Positions 1 through 9,490 of a stretch of DNA of 27,500 nucleotides are shown piece after piece. The notes under the pieces were generated by a model. That model worked only from the letters and a program-made list of their open reading frames with translations. It was not told the origin of the DNA and did no database searches. The stretch's first letter is position 1, and each line of letters opens with the position of its first letter. Source of the DNA: Theodoxus fluviatilis (Eukaryota > Mollusca > Gastropoda > Cycloneritida > Neritidae); contig JAWQFJ010001194.1 in the NCBI GenBank assembly GCA_034096865.1, positions 107,535 to 135,034 on the forward strand, written 5' to 3'. A program made the translations under genes and the position numbers.

Positions 1-117
1 ACGATGACGGCTACGATGATGTCAATGACGACAACGACTGTAACGACGTTGAAAACGACGACGACGATGGTGATGTTGTTGTTGGTGGTGGTGGTGGTGG
101 TGGCGGTGGTGGTGATG

Positions 118-149
<32 letters not shown>

Positions 150-175
150 GGTGGTGGTGGTGGCAGGGATGACTT
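1..175. repeat. trinucleotide low-complexity tract (ACG/ATG passing into GTT/GGT)
   Basis: The first bases are imperfect ACG/ATG triplets. From about 70 the tract becomes nearly pure GTT and GGT triplets to about 163. In reverse translation it gives a His/Gln-rich frame, which is a composition artefact rather than a protein. Confidence 0.9.
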
Positions 176-1187
176 AGATAATTATTGATGCTAATGACGA
201 TGGTTCTTACAACGATGGTGATAGCGATGACCCCTCCCATGATTGCTGTCAAGCCTCTTGACCAAGGCTGCTGTTGAAGGGGTACACTCGTCACGGCGAC
301 TCAAGCATCCTGCTGGAAACGGGTCCTCCTCTTGTCCACCGCGCTCCATAGCTAAAGATTCCCTTGGATGGAACCAGCAAGCAACTGGGCACAGCACTGG
401 ACTGGCTTTCCCTGACCTTCTCAGTGCCTGGTCCAGGCCTACCTGCACCTCTGAGAAGACGGTTGTGTGGAGTTTGGTTTCCATGGCAACCTCAGGTGGG
501 CCGGGCAATGCGATTCGCAGATGCCTGTCCCGCCCCCTCCAAGGCAGCCTACACCCACGGGCCGGTTCCAAGACCTTGTCGTGAGTGATACCCAGACCTT
601 TGATCTGGATTGGCCTTGGGGCAGAGGCAGATTGTTTGCTTCTTTCCAGCACTTTCGCCTCTTATTGATCTCCCCGCCTAGAGCAGCGCTAAACCAGCTC
701 TCGGACGTTGTTGCCGCCTGGCCAGAGTGGCGTAGCGCATTTCTTGAAGGGCGAATGGGGATAGTTTACATAGGCTTCGAAACGCGTCTATGTAATCAAG
801 TGGGATTGTAGTCCACTGGAATCTTTATCGCTGACGCGTCTTTCGTCTTCTCGCTTCAACAACTATCGTTATCTCTGGACTGTTGCAATAATATTAATTA
901 TCTCCAGTGGGCCAGTTTCTGTGCGGCACCGGGTTACAGAGTTTGGAAAACGGACTCTGCCAGTCCGTCTCCATCAAGGTGTCCTGCCACGCATTGAGAT
1001 AATTGCCGGAACAGGCGGGAAATTGCCCTGCCAATTACGCACAGCGCCTTTTTACAGACCTATCATCCGGTAAACGTGGAGTGCCATGGGGGATTTTTTT
1101 TTCCTTCGCTGAATGCTGGAGGAATTGGTAGCGCCCCCACTGCCGTGGTCCTACGTGGCCGGACCTTGTAGCGCCAACAGGGCAGTG
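176..1187. other. no recognisable gene
   Basis: This stretch has moderate to high GC content and several overlapping open frames of 70 to 150 codons on both strands. None shows a domain, repeat or family resemblance I recognise. No RNA gene or transposon terminus was seen. Confidence 0.5.
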
Positions 1188-1228
1188 CCATCCTGGCCAT
1201 CCTGGCCATCCTGGCCATCCTGGTCATC
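1188..1228. repeat. 9-bp minisatellite (CCATCCTGG)n
   Basis: Four exact copies of CCATCCTGG run head to tail, followed by a partial variant (TCATC). The array is short and not obviously linked to any gene. Confidence 0.9.
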
Positions 1229-1690
1229 CGCCGACCCTCCCTGGTCTGACGTGCAGAAGCAACGGGAAGAGGTTTGCTGACCGCTTGTCTGAGATCAGGG
1301 ACAGTCTGTTACCTAGTGTTGCCATGGTAACGCTACGCCAGGAGAGCGACCAAGTACCTGCTACTACNNNTACAATTATGTAAGTATTAATAGATATGAA
1401 TATGATTTCATTGTGTTTTAATATGCTATCTTGCAATTCAAATCTGTGCTCAAATAAATGCATATCTAGCATGTCACAGCACGTGACCTTCTTCTGAACC
1501 ACTTTTCGACTTTTGGGCCCAAAATTTGAAATGCACTCATAATCTATAAATGTGGAGTTATCAATACTATTTCTGAAATCATTTTGGGGGAGGTTTACAC
1601 CCATAACATTGAGAAAAAGAGTTGTTTTGGAGTTCAAAAAGAGTTTTCCCCATTACACCTGTGTAGCAGCCCAGCTTTTTGGAAGGAGCC
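1229..1690. other. no recognisable gene; contains three ambiguous bases
   Basis: Three N bases lie at 1368-1370. Sequence composition changes near them: GC-richer on the left, AT-rich on the right. This fits either a sequence join or a repeat boundary. No coding or RNA feature is recognised. Confidence 0.6.
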
Positions 1691-2870
1691 TTATACAGTA
1701 TAACTTATAGTTATACCTGTGTTTGACTTTATCCTTTCCTGTATATATTTCCAGAACTGTTTCGGATTTGCTTTGCTCCCACCAGCAATATCTTTTTCAA
1801 AGCTTTTCCTTGCCTTCTTGATTAGTTTTTTACACTTATTACATTCAAGTTTATAACTATGATAATCCTTGGCTTGTTTTGATTGTAAATACTTTTTATA
1901 TAGATTATACTTCTTTTTCACTGACTTTCTCACCTCACTATTCATCCCTCTTGGTTTAATGTTTCCATCCTTCCCACAACTTTTCCCCAGAATGCATTGA
2001 CACCATTGTTCCATGCTGTCCATAATTAGGTTGCGGATATAACACCACAAGCTTTCCACATCTAATTCATTTAGAAGCTAATAGAACTGAGAAATGACAA
2101 TTACTAATCAGTTCTCTCATCTTTCCATAATCACCTTTGTTTAAATAAAATGTGTATTTAAGTGTCTTCTCAGTTTTTTTTTCTGGGGACATACTTTACA
2201 AGTAAAATAGAAGCACTTCATGATCACATAATTTACCAACAGGGTCTAAGTGCTGGATGTCAGACACCAAGTTGTCCTCATTGACTAGAACCAAGTCATC
2301 GACTGTAGATTTCTGTCCTTCTCTGTGTCTAGTAGGTTGTGTGACTTTTTGGATGAGGAAAGCATCACGTGTACACACATTCGATAAAGATATTATTGAC
2401 CTCACCATTCCCAATTCACACTAGGAAAATTAAAGTCTCCGACAATGCATATCTTATCATACTTTGAGAGTCCATCATTTTTCAGCAACTTGTACAAATT
2501 TTCTGTATTTTCCAATGATGAGCTTGGGCTGTGGCACACACACCCTATGAGTACACTTTCTTCCTTTGCTCCTTTGTATGTACACCATAAGCTTTCCTTA
2601 AGCCAGATTTTTAGAATTCTTCACAATCTTTGGCATTCAATGATTTGTCAAAATATATAATAGGGCTATTCCCCTTTTCGGGTCAGCATTCATAAATAGA
2701 TCATAGCTTGGTATTTCATACTCAGCGTTATTTATGCTATACACTTGGTTTTTTGCTTTTAATTTTATCTCCGTAAGACCAATTATATTAGGTCTGATAT
2801 CGCTTAGGCATGAGAGAAATTCATCCTTTTTGTTCAGGAAGAGGCTAGATTAGTGTGCAAAAATTTAGAA
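1691..2870 (-). pseudogene. LINE ORF2 fragment: APE endonuclease and linker, RT domain missing
   Basis: ORF2 of CR1-type LINEs encodes an apurinic-type endonuclease followed by reverse transcriptase. The minus strand reads NKKDEFLSCLSDIRPNIIGL (about 2780-2850), then LTEIKLK, the start of the nuclease. After a frameshift near 2615 it continues as ILKIWLKESLWCTYKG and then VGDFNFPSVNW (about 2415-2450), the conserved GDFN block. A stop near 2410 is followed by a piece (2196-2414) with PTRHREGQKSTVDDLVLVNE and KLCDHEVLLF, the C-terminal nuclease block. A last open piece (1691-2059) is the basic linker, with KKARKSFEKDI and NPKQFWKYIQERIKSN. Nothing of RT follows. The frame is broken at least twice, so this is dead coding sequence. 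Confidence 0.85.
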
Positions 2871-3159
2871 CAAGAAAAATCATAAAAAGTAAGAAGAGAC
2901 AGAAGTAGAACACCCTGACTTAGAATGAGATGCAACATTTGTATAACTATTTACATGAGTGGCGACTTCGTGTCACTGCTTGCCATTAACGTCACTTGCT
3001 CGGCCTCACCCTGGTGCAGCAGCCACTGCCCCCCGGGTTGGATGCGTCCGCCTCCTGACCCTCTATAGCAGGTCCACCTTCCTTCCTCCCTGGCCTCTCT
3101 GACCTAGTCACGATCCTCATCTCTCTGTAATTTATTAGCAAATTTTGCTCACCTTCCTT

Positions 3160-4057
3160 CTTCCTCTCCTAAATCTCTTGCCTCATCTTCCTAATCCTCT
3201 CTCTCTCTCTCTCGGAGTGCTGTCATCGTTTATGTACACTCTCTTGTCAAAGGGAACCCCCTTATTCAGCATGCCCACGCTCTTCATGATCACCCTTTTT
3301 GTTGCCTCAGTTTTATAGTCATTTTGAGCAACCTTGGTTTTGTGTTAGTCCCAATCTTGAAGGCCCCCAGTCTGATGGGCTCATCTATCTCCTGCTCAGG
3401 CACTTCTGCAATTTTCCTGACTAGGTTCGTCACCCTCTCCCTGTCCTCCGCCTTTCTCCCCTCTGCTGTGTCTTCCTCACTCTCAGGTAGGCCTGGAACA
3501 ATGATGTTCAATTTTTTTCTTCTTTTCTTGCCAATCATCCATGTATTCTTCTACCTTCTTTTCGACTGTTGCTGTGATCTTCCTCTCGATTGCTTCTGCG
3601 CTACATGCTTCAATGCGTACTTCGTGTTCATCCATTCTACCCTTTAGGGATGCCAAGAAAGTGAGTATATTGTCGAGTTTTGCCTCGATACGGCTAGGGT
3701 AGTAGAGACCTCACTCTTTTCTGGCTCTCTACACTTCTTGCAAAGCCACACCATGAAGTCTCCCCCTCCTCTCAGGCACTTGAATTGTGCATCGCTAAGG
3801 TCTGAGCACTTACGGTGACACCACTGTTTGCACCCGAGGCATTCTATTGCCTCTTCATCTTCTTCCGACAAACCATCTTCGCAGTGGATACAAATCCATG
3901 GCTGGTCTTTACCGTGGCCCTTCACTTTGGATGCAGTGCCCACTTTCGACTTTGTCCTTGCTCTCAGCAGAACTGGTGGACTTTTTACGGCTAGACTGTA
4001 GACATGAGTAGTTAGATGTATCAAGCCCTCTTTCGACACACAATGCGGAAAAGGCAC
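3160..4057 (-). pseudogene. LINE ORF1 with PHD finger, coiled coil and RRM-like domain, frameshifted
   Basis: In CR1-type elements ORF1 binds element RNA and supports retrotransposition. The first open piece (3644-4057) holds a complete PHD zinc-ligand set: CIHC, then CLGC, then WCH with KC eight residues apart, then CKKC. A second frame (about 3540-3690) is Glu/Lys-rich and helical, ending EEYMDDWQEK. An A-rich run near 3525 then shifts the frame into the piece at 3290-3538, which reads RRKKLNIIVPGLPESEED, typical of the RRM-like domain. Another shift near 3290 leads to KRVYINDDSTPRERER, the usual C-terminal stretch, with a stop near 3160. A GGTAAGT-like donor and a TACAG acceptor lie upstream on this strand (about 4075-4090 and 3997), so the true N-terminus is uncertain. 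Confidence 0.8.
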
Positions 4058-4090
4058 AAGTGAATCAAAAAAGGCACTTACCTCTTAGTC

Positions 4091-4397
4091 AGCATTAGCA
4101 GGAACAGTGTAGGTGAGATGGACATGTGCCAAAACAAAGTCAGTGAACACTAGTGGTACAATTTGAAAAAAGCCGCCATCTTGGCCTCTATGTGCACTTC
4201 GTTTGGCTCTCAAAAAACCACTGGGCCTTCTCTAAAGGTACTTATGGGGACACTGGAAACAATGCTTCCATATCCCAATACATTCACAATGATTCTAATC
4301 AATTTTGAGACACATGGGGTCGCCAAAACCAAACAAAATCACTAATCTTTCGGAGCACTACACAAAAAGCGACCGTATCACGAAGGGACGTAACTCT
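4091..4397. other. no recognisable gene
   Basis: This spacer lies between the LINE and repeat D. It may include the LINE's 5' untranslated region near 4091-4190 on the minus strand. No motif supports another feature. Confidence 0.5.
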
Positions 4398-4616
4398 AAG
4401 GGACTGCACTCTTATTTTCCGGAAACGACATGTTCTGTTTGTAAGATGGCGGGTGAACCTGAAAGGTGGGAATTTAAAATCCAACTAGTGTGCTTCTGTG
4501 GCCTTATGAAGAACAAAACGTCCATTGAAATCAGTTGCACTCTTGGAAGATACAAATCTTTCGTAGCTTGTTTTGTTGTGTCGTGTCTGTGACACTTTCG
4601 GCTCCAAAATATATAA

Positions 4617-5090
4617 AGTGGTCAAGGACGCTCGTACGCACAGGGCGACTAAGTAAGTCTAAGCCGACTTACCGCCTTTGAGGCAGCATTTAGGTTTAGT
4701 CGGTGCTGTTGCTTTGGATTTTCGCCCACTTGTGTTGGGTGGATTGTTTCCCTTTGACTGCATTTTTTTCTGACATTTTTGCTGGTCTGTGGTGCTTATG
4801 GTGATGATTGTGATGTGAGATGTTTTTGCCTTGTTCTTGAGCATACTTGCTTGTGTTGGTGTTGTCTGTGATGTGCTGTGGAGGCTGAGGTTTGCAGGGA
4901 GAATGTGTGCGTGCGAGTGTGCTGTTTCTTTTCATATGTATTTATCCTATCACATTATTTTTATGTATTCTTCTACTATGATTATTATTTGATTATTTTA
5001 TTGCTGCCTCATAAAGTGTACTTGAAGTACTTGAATTGCCTGTTGTGTGACAAATAGAGTTGTATTGTAATTTGTATTGTATTGTATTGA
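4617..5090 (+). mobile_element. probable retroposon 3' fragment with (TTGTA)n tail inserted in repeat D
   Basis: This segment is absent from the second copy of repeat D, so it is an insertion. It ends with ttgtattgtaatttgtattg and further TATTG units, the kind of short tandem tail left by CR1/L2-type or related retroposons on the plus strand. Just upstream is a small dyad (gtacttgaagtac). No coding motif is seen, consistent with a 3'-UTR fragment. Confidence 0.5.
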
Positions 5091-5128
5091 TGTATCCCAA
5101 ACCGATGTAGACTGTAGTGAGTGAGTGA

Positions 5129-5397
5129 GAGAAACTCCACACTTCATTGATTGGTCGAGAAACCTACACACTTCGTATGATTGGTCGAAATTTCTGCCAT
5201 CTTGAAATGGTTGAATATACAATAATGGGTGAAGCTTTATATTCTAACTCCATTCCACGTTTGACTCTCAACAGGTGGTCTCTACGCCCTAACTCCAGGG
5301 CCGACGCTGATGTTGGACACAAACGTGACAAAAAGTAACGCGTCCGGGTTTAGGTGAAACTCCCCAAAGTGTGTAGGTTTCTCTTTGGAGACTCATT
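5129..5397. repeat. insertion in repeat D carrying repeat G copy 1
   Basis: Also absent from the second copy of repeat D. It contains a 17-bp inverted pair, GAGAAACCTACACACTT at about 5157-5173 and its complement at about 5369-5385. Between them lies a block (5227-5365) about 94% identical to 11215-11354, which sits inside a fold-back element. This suggests a non-autonomous DNA element. Confidence 0.6.
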
Positions 5398-6029
5398 TAG
5401 ACTGAACTGTCATCGACGTCAGCGGAGCACCGGTATGATGCTCTGGTGACGTCAGGACAAATTTCATCTGTTGATAGAAAGGCAGTTAAACCTCTCTTGA
5501 TGGGAGGGTTGATATTGACAGCTAATCCCTATTTAGATATGAAGAAAAGAAATTATAGTGTGACTAGTAGGATGTGGATCGCGAGGCCATCATTCAAATC
5601 CCGCGTTGATATGATTTGCTCCTGATCGCTCGATCGTCTTCATACCGTTACATGTGATTACGCCAATATCTTTACGTAGAGAGGAAAAATCGTTATATCG
5701 GGTAGCAGTTCGTGAAATGTTACCGTAACACACATGGCGTGTAATGCATCGCAGTAAGAAGTCACAACGGTCGACAATCACTGATTCAGATTGAAACGGC
5801 TCGGAAAAGTTGGATGGCTAGCGCATAGCAGAGCATTCGCTATCGTGGGAAAGTCAGAATGTATTGAGCCACATGTAGTTACTCAATGTGATGAAGTACA
5901 GCACAGCATTGTTCAACAATTTATGTGAAAAATTAGTATAGTGCAAGTTGGCAATATACTTCATACAAATTCCCACTCCCAGTCCCACCACTTGACAGAA
6001 CTCCCATATTTACAGTTTTTCACCGAGTC

Positions 6030-6665
6030 TTATGCTTTCAGTTACTCCATCAATACGTGTTTGAGTAATGCAAACTCATCCCTAGCAAACGTTCTACCGG
6101 AATTCCACAAGGAAGTATTTTGGGTTCGGTTCTTTTTACAGTATTCATAAACGACTTACCAGAAGGGATACAGTCACAGACCTGCCAAATGCTACGCTTT
6201 AGGCGTAGCATGCTACGCTTTCGACATGCTTGCTACGCTGCTACGCTTGTCCATAAAAACTACGCTTTTGGACCGCGATGGAGAATTCCCCCCCCCCCCC
6301 CCCCCCCGCTTTCACGCCGCCAGTGCAGCTTATCGCGCCACCTTCACAGCCTTATCTCCCCCCCCCCCCCCCCCCCCACCCCGCTTTCACGCCACCGGGT
6401 CAGCTTATCGCGCCAACCTCCCAGCTTTATCTCTCCCCACCCCCCACCCCGCTACGCCTATTCCTTCAATGCTACTCCTTATAGCTCTGGATGCTACTCT
6501 TTGGCATGATGGTGGGTTGGCAGGTCTGCAGTCATCGTGCAAAGTTTTTGCTGACGATATGTAGATTTGTGATAAATCAAGAAATTGCAGCCGGGTCCAG
6601 AGCGATTTGAAACGATTGGAAAGGTGGACGAACATATGGAACCTATATTTTAAGCCAATGGTAGG
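6030..6665 (+). pseudogene. LINE reverse-transcriptase fragment, split by a MITE
   Basis: Before the insertion the plus strand reads TGIPQGSILGSVLF followed by INDLPEGIQS (about 6095-6176), the RT motif B region. After it comes SSCKVFADDM (6530-6561), which holds the catalytic ADD of motif C, then RLERWTNIWNLYFKP, the usual downstream block. Coding upstream of 6095 is frameshifted (SNANSSLANVL in another frame), and a TAG follows FADDM, so the copy is dead. Only about 200 codons of the RT palm remain. It is a different copy, and probably a different family, from the CR1-like LINEs at 1691-4090 and 24873-26243. Confidence 0.8.
6177..6528. mobile_element. 352-bp MITE with 12-bp TIRs (CAGACCTGCCAA) and 6-bp target duplication
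   Basis: The left end CAGACCTGCCAA (6177-6188) is matched by its exact complement at 6517-6528. The flanks are the direct repeat CAGTCA (6171-6176 and 6529-6534). Removing the element plus one CAGTCA joins the two RT pieces in frame. The interior has GCTACGC microrepeats and two copies of a roughly 75-bp unit, each with a long C run. The CAG start is hAT-like. An 8-bp duplication (TACAGTCA/TGCAGTCA) is an alternative reading. No transposase is encoded. A relative lies at 23788-24062. Confidence 0.85.
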
Positions 6666-6896
6666 CTAGTACAGCTTGTAAAAGCAAAGATCATGTATAC
6701 GGCAATCGGGGGGGGGCTTTACAAAAATGATCGCGGAAACCAAACAGGGGTCGGTATCAAAATTGGGGCAAAACAGTAGACCATTTCTGGTTTTCAAAAC
6801 GATTACGTTTATCATAATATAACAGATTGGATTGATTGAGTTTTGCGTGTGCTTACAGCAATTACTGGGGGCGGCGCAGAGGGTGAGCGTCAGATT
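6666..6896. other. no recognisable gene
   Basis: A short spacer after the LINE fragment, containing a G run near 6710. No feature is supported. Confidence 0.5.
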
Positions 6897-6983
6897 ATTC
6901 AGATCCAACTGTGCATTCAAACTACCTTGGAAGATCTAAATGGCAGCTTGTAGGTCAGGCCTTAATCTCGTGGTGTCCTCCCA
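6897..6983 (+). repeat. dispersed repeat A, copy 1 (partial)
   Basis: Matches 11779-11860 closely, starting attcagat and running through ctaccttggaagatctaaat. It is directly continuous with repeat B copy 1, so A and B may be parts of one composite element. The family is not identified. Confidence 0.8.
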
Positions 6984-7323
6984 TCTCCCCTGGTGTGTAT
7001 TGCTGCTTGGGTAGCTGGGACCACCCATAGATGAGGATGGATGGATAGATGAATGAATGAATAAATGGACATAAGCTCTACGGCCTCCAGCCGCTGTAGT
7101 CTAGGTAAGACCACTGACTAAAAATCACAAGAGATGGAGTAATGTCATGTTTCCTTTTCCCCAGGTATTCATCTTTTACAAACCACGTAGGGAGATGCGG
7201 TGGGTCTTTTACTTATGTCCATGGGGTTGAATGGATGGATGGATGAATACTTGGATGGATAGATGCATGGATGGGGCTCAATAAGGTGTATCAGCCTTTG
7301 ATGGACCAAGTAAGGCAGTCAAG
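6984..7323 (+). repeat. dispersed repeat B, copy 1 (340 bp)
   Basis: About 95% identical by eye to 13651-13986 in the same orientation. The shared block starts at tctcc-ctggtgtgtattg and ends sharply at aaggcagtcaag in both copies. It contains GGAT-rich microsatellite-like stretches (ggatggatggat). No coding frame or terminal inverted repeat is seen, so the class is unknown. Confidence 0.9.
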
Positions 7324-8101
7324 GCAGGTTTCACGATATTGCATACTGCAGTTTACCACTGCACCCAATCATTCATAAAAAATAAAAAGTCAACCAGGGG
7401 CCCAAAAACAGTTTGCACAAAGAGTTCTGAAACTTTATTTCTACCTAAAACAGTAAAACAATGTATATGAACATACTTATTTCCAAAGTTATTGATGTTC
7501 AAAGACGATATATCCTGAAACCACCAAAAATGCTTTTACAACTTCAGTGCATCATAACTGCTACAAAATGTTGTTTGGAAGCAACCAATGACAATCATCT
7601 TTAACATACACTATGTACACCTTAACTCATTGCTTACGCAGGGATAGCATTAGAAAATTTACCTCTGTAAGCAGTGTTTTTTTAAGTTTTCAAAAAATCG
7701 TACAAAGTCCAAATTTTGAATAACTGTTTAATATTTGGTACCACAAGAAAGAAAATCATTTGCACTTTCTAGCTGAAGTGCTGGATAGTTACAACATGCA
7801 GTAAGAAAATTGGGGAAATTTGTTTTTTAACACCAGGTACATGCAATTTTGATTTTCTTTTTTTTTTACACCTAATGTATTGTACTAATAGTCAAGAGAT
7901 AGATTTTGCACAACAGTTCTGAAATCAGTATTTCCACATCAAACTATATTGATGAATGATTGACTACAGGATAAAAAAATGCTTGAAAATGATTTTTTTT
8001 AGCAAGTCAGAGAGGTGAAATCAGAAAATATACACTTACTCACTGCAATCTGTCTCTGAATAGAAGAAAAGTCTCAAATGACCTGAGAGAAAGAAGGCGC
8101 C
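7324..8101. other. no recognisable gene; AT-rich
   Basis: AT-rich sequence without long open frames, lying 3' of the acidic minus-strand ORF. It could contain that ORF's 3' untranslated region: reverse-strand AATAAA-like strings occur near 7384 and 7434. This is a guess. Confidence 0.4.
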
Positions 8102-8532
8102 CTACTCGGCATAGTCCTCTTTTGTGTGGTACTGTTCATTGGAGGAGTAGAGAAGGTTTTCGGCATCCTCTGCATCCGAATCGATGTCTGTGTCTGCTGT
8201 AAAAACCGTTTCTATCTCTTCCTCTCTTTCTGACGTCGACGGCGACGAAGTCAATTCGTTTTCGCTTTCAGCCACGAAATCGATTCGTCTTCGCTGTCAG
8301 CCACCGCTTCATTCTCGTTGACTGGGACTATTTCCGCATCAGAATCATAAAGATCTTCTTCAGAAGTCCAATATCCACCTAGATCTTCAATATCAGACCC
8401 TTCTACCATCCACACTTCTAATACTTCGTCATTTTCATCACCGCTCGATCTTCGACAACGCGACGCCATGTCGACAAGCGCATAAACACGACGTAGGGTG
8501 AGCGTAGCTTCTACTACATCTAGCTTTCTCAT
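8102..8532 (-). pseudogene. acidic Ser/Asp/Glu-rich protein fragment with one frameshift
   Basis: From ATG at 8532, or the better candidate ATG at 8469 (MASRCRRSSGDENDE), the minus strand encodes an acidic chain with GSDIEDLGG and SEEDLYDSDAE. This frame ends at 8251. Near 8275 a one-base shift moves coding into a second acidic frame (AESENELTSSPSTSERE and DTDIDSDAEDAENLL) that stays open to a stop at 8102-8104. The shift lies in a tandemly duplicated block of about 24 bp (gtggctga-agcgaa-acgaa). The composition recalls the acidic N-terminal region of piggyBac-type transposases, but no transposase core follows, so that reading is weak. A short exon of a host gene is also possible. Confidence 0.4.
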
Positions 8533-8648
8533 GGGGACTATACTAAAGAAAAGGTAACTCCAGCGAACACACATTGGATAGAGAACAAAGAGCTGTACGA
8601 TTTACTTCCCTTGAAACAGCCACAGAGAAAGGAAAAATTCATTACGGC

Positions 8649-8720
8649 GACCGCAACACGTACTTGCGCTACGTAGCCAAAGGGTGTTGGCGTCATCGCA
8701 ACACGTGCTTGCGCTGCATA
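8649..8720. repeat. two-copy tandem repeat (CGCAACACGTRCTTGCGCT)
   Basis: Two near-identical 20-bp blocks, cgcaacacgtacttgcgct and cgcaacacgtgcttgcgct, are about 45 bp apart. Their function is unknown. Confidence 0.7.
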
Positions 8721-8737
8721 AGCAATGAGTTAAGAAA

Positions 8738-9360
8738 AGTCTGTCTGTCTGTCCCGACTTAATGGCTGATTTCTCAAAAACTACTGGTCGGATTTCCTTG
8801 ACATTTTGCACACTTAAGGCACGTACCGGTTTTCAAGTCGATTTTGCTCCCGATCCGGTCTGACCGTGCGTGTAAAAATCGGGTTGACAGCCATACGCTA
8901 CGATTGCAGTGGAGCCGTGCTGGCGTGAAGGTGCATTGACCCGCATAAATTCCAATTTTAAAATGTAGAAGCTTTCACGACCTTTAAATGCATTCAACAT
9001 ACATCTTTGATAAAATTAATGCTGTTCATGGCTTAAATTTTCTTTGGATAGGTTTGTAGTATCCCCAAAATACAGCATTTTCTGTGCGAAGCGTAGCCTC
9101 GTTCTCGCACAGTTGAGCCGCGGACAGATGCTCTCGCGTCGCCCAACATAGGAATCGGGTGAGACTGGGTTGGGGAATAGAGCCGGCCCTACCGACAAGA
9201 ACCAGGCCGGATTGCATGCAAATGAGTCAACCGTTCTGATTCTTGACCGGATCGGCAGCAAAATCGGGGGACAACAGGTACGTGTGTAGGAGCCTTTACT
9301 GAAAGTTAGGTCCGATTGAATGTATCAAATTTTAAGAATCGAGGTTTGAACAGAAAGTGC
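8738..9360 (+). repeat. dispersed repeat C, copy 1 (interrupted by a MITE)
   Basis: The left part (gtctgtctgtcccgactta to tttgcacac, 8738-8813) and right part (ctgaaagttaggtccgatt to aatcgaggtttgaa, 9299-9360) are contiguous in the reverse-strand copy at 18640-18770. That copy shows the pre-insertion arrangement. Repeats of this style are common in molluscan genomes as I recall them. Confidence 0.8.
8818..9294. mobile_element. 477-bp MITE with about 45-bp imperfect TIRs and TTAA-type target
   Basis: The left end (ggcacgtaccgg, then gattttgctcccgatccggt) is mirrored at the right end (accggatcggcagcaaaatc, then ggtacgtg and gtaggagcc). It is flanked by TTAA (8814-8817) and TTTA (9295-9298), where repeat C copy 2 has TAAC-like sequence. 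A TTAA target is typical of piggyBac and Kolobok elements. One flank is mutated, so superfamily assignment is an inference. No transposase is present. Confidence 0.7.
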
Positions 9361-9490
9361 TTTATTTAGGTCGTAAACTGGAACCACCCCCCCCCCCCCT
9401 CCCCTCTAAAATGTTATTTGACGGAATGGTGAACTGCGTGGCCTAATCGAGATCGAGTCAGAGTTATCTTTAACTACTTTCACCAAAACA

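Larger units (their letters stand above)
1691..4090 (-). mobile_element. CR1-like LINE, 3'-truncated and decayed (ORF1 plus first half of ORF2)
   Basis: Read on the minus strand, the region shows in order a PHD finger, a coiled coil and an RRM-like domain (ORF1). These are followed by an APE-type endonuclease and the basic linker that precedes reverse transcriptase (ORF2). This order, and especially the PHD finger in ORF1, is known for CR1-group non-LTR retrotransposons. Homology stops at about 1700-1715, before any RT motif, so the RT domain and 3' end are missing. Most LINE copies lose the 5' end instead, so a later deletion or rearrangement probably removed the 3' half. Several frameshifts make the copy inactive. 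Confidence 0.85.
4398..5915. repeat. dispersed repeat D, copy 1 (with two internal insertions)
   Basis: Sequence 4398-4616 matches 24610-24830, about 5091-5125 matches 24832-24866, and 5398-5915 matches 26293-26829, all in the same orientation and about 95% identical by eye. Between the shared blocks, copy 1 carries foreign sequence at about 4617-5090 and 5129-5397, while copy 2 carries a LINE at another point. The family is undetermined: no long terminal inverted repeats are seen. The left block ends in a TATA-like aaaatatataaa. A short frame starting ATGGCGGG (4446) is shared by both copies, but the copies are too similar for that to argue for coding. Confidence 0.85.

Noticed and set aside
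22..294. His/Gln-rich open frame on the minus strand
   Set aside because: It is the reverse reading of the GTT/GGT trinucleotide tract; no non-repeat domain.
191..811. Several overlapping open frames of 70-150 codons
   Set aside because: They overlap on both strands, have no recognisable domain and lack supporting splice or start context.
6120..6564. Proline-rich open frames
   Set aside because: They arise from poly-C runs in the MITE; only the first codons are real LINE sequence.
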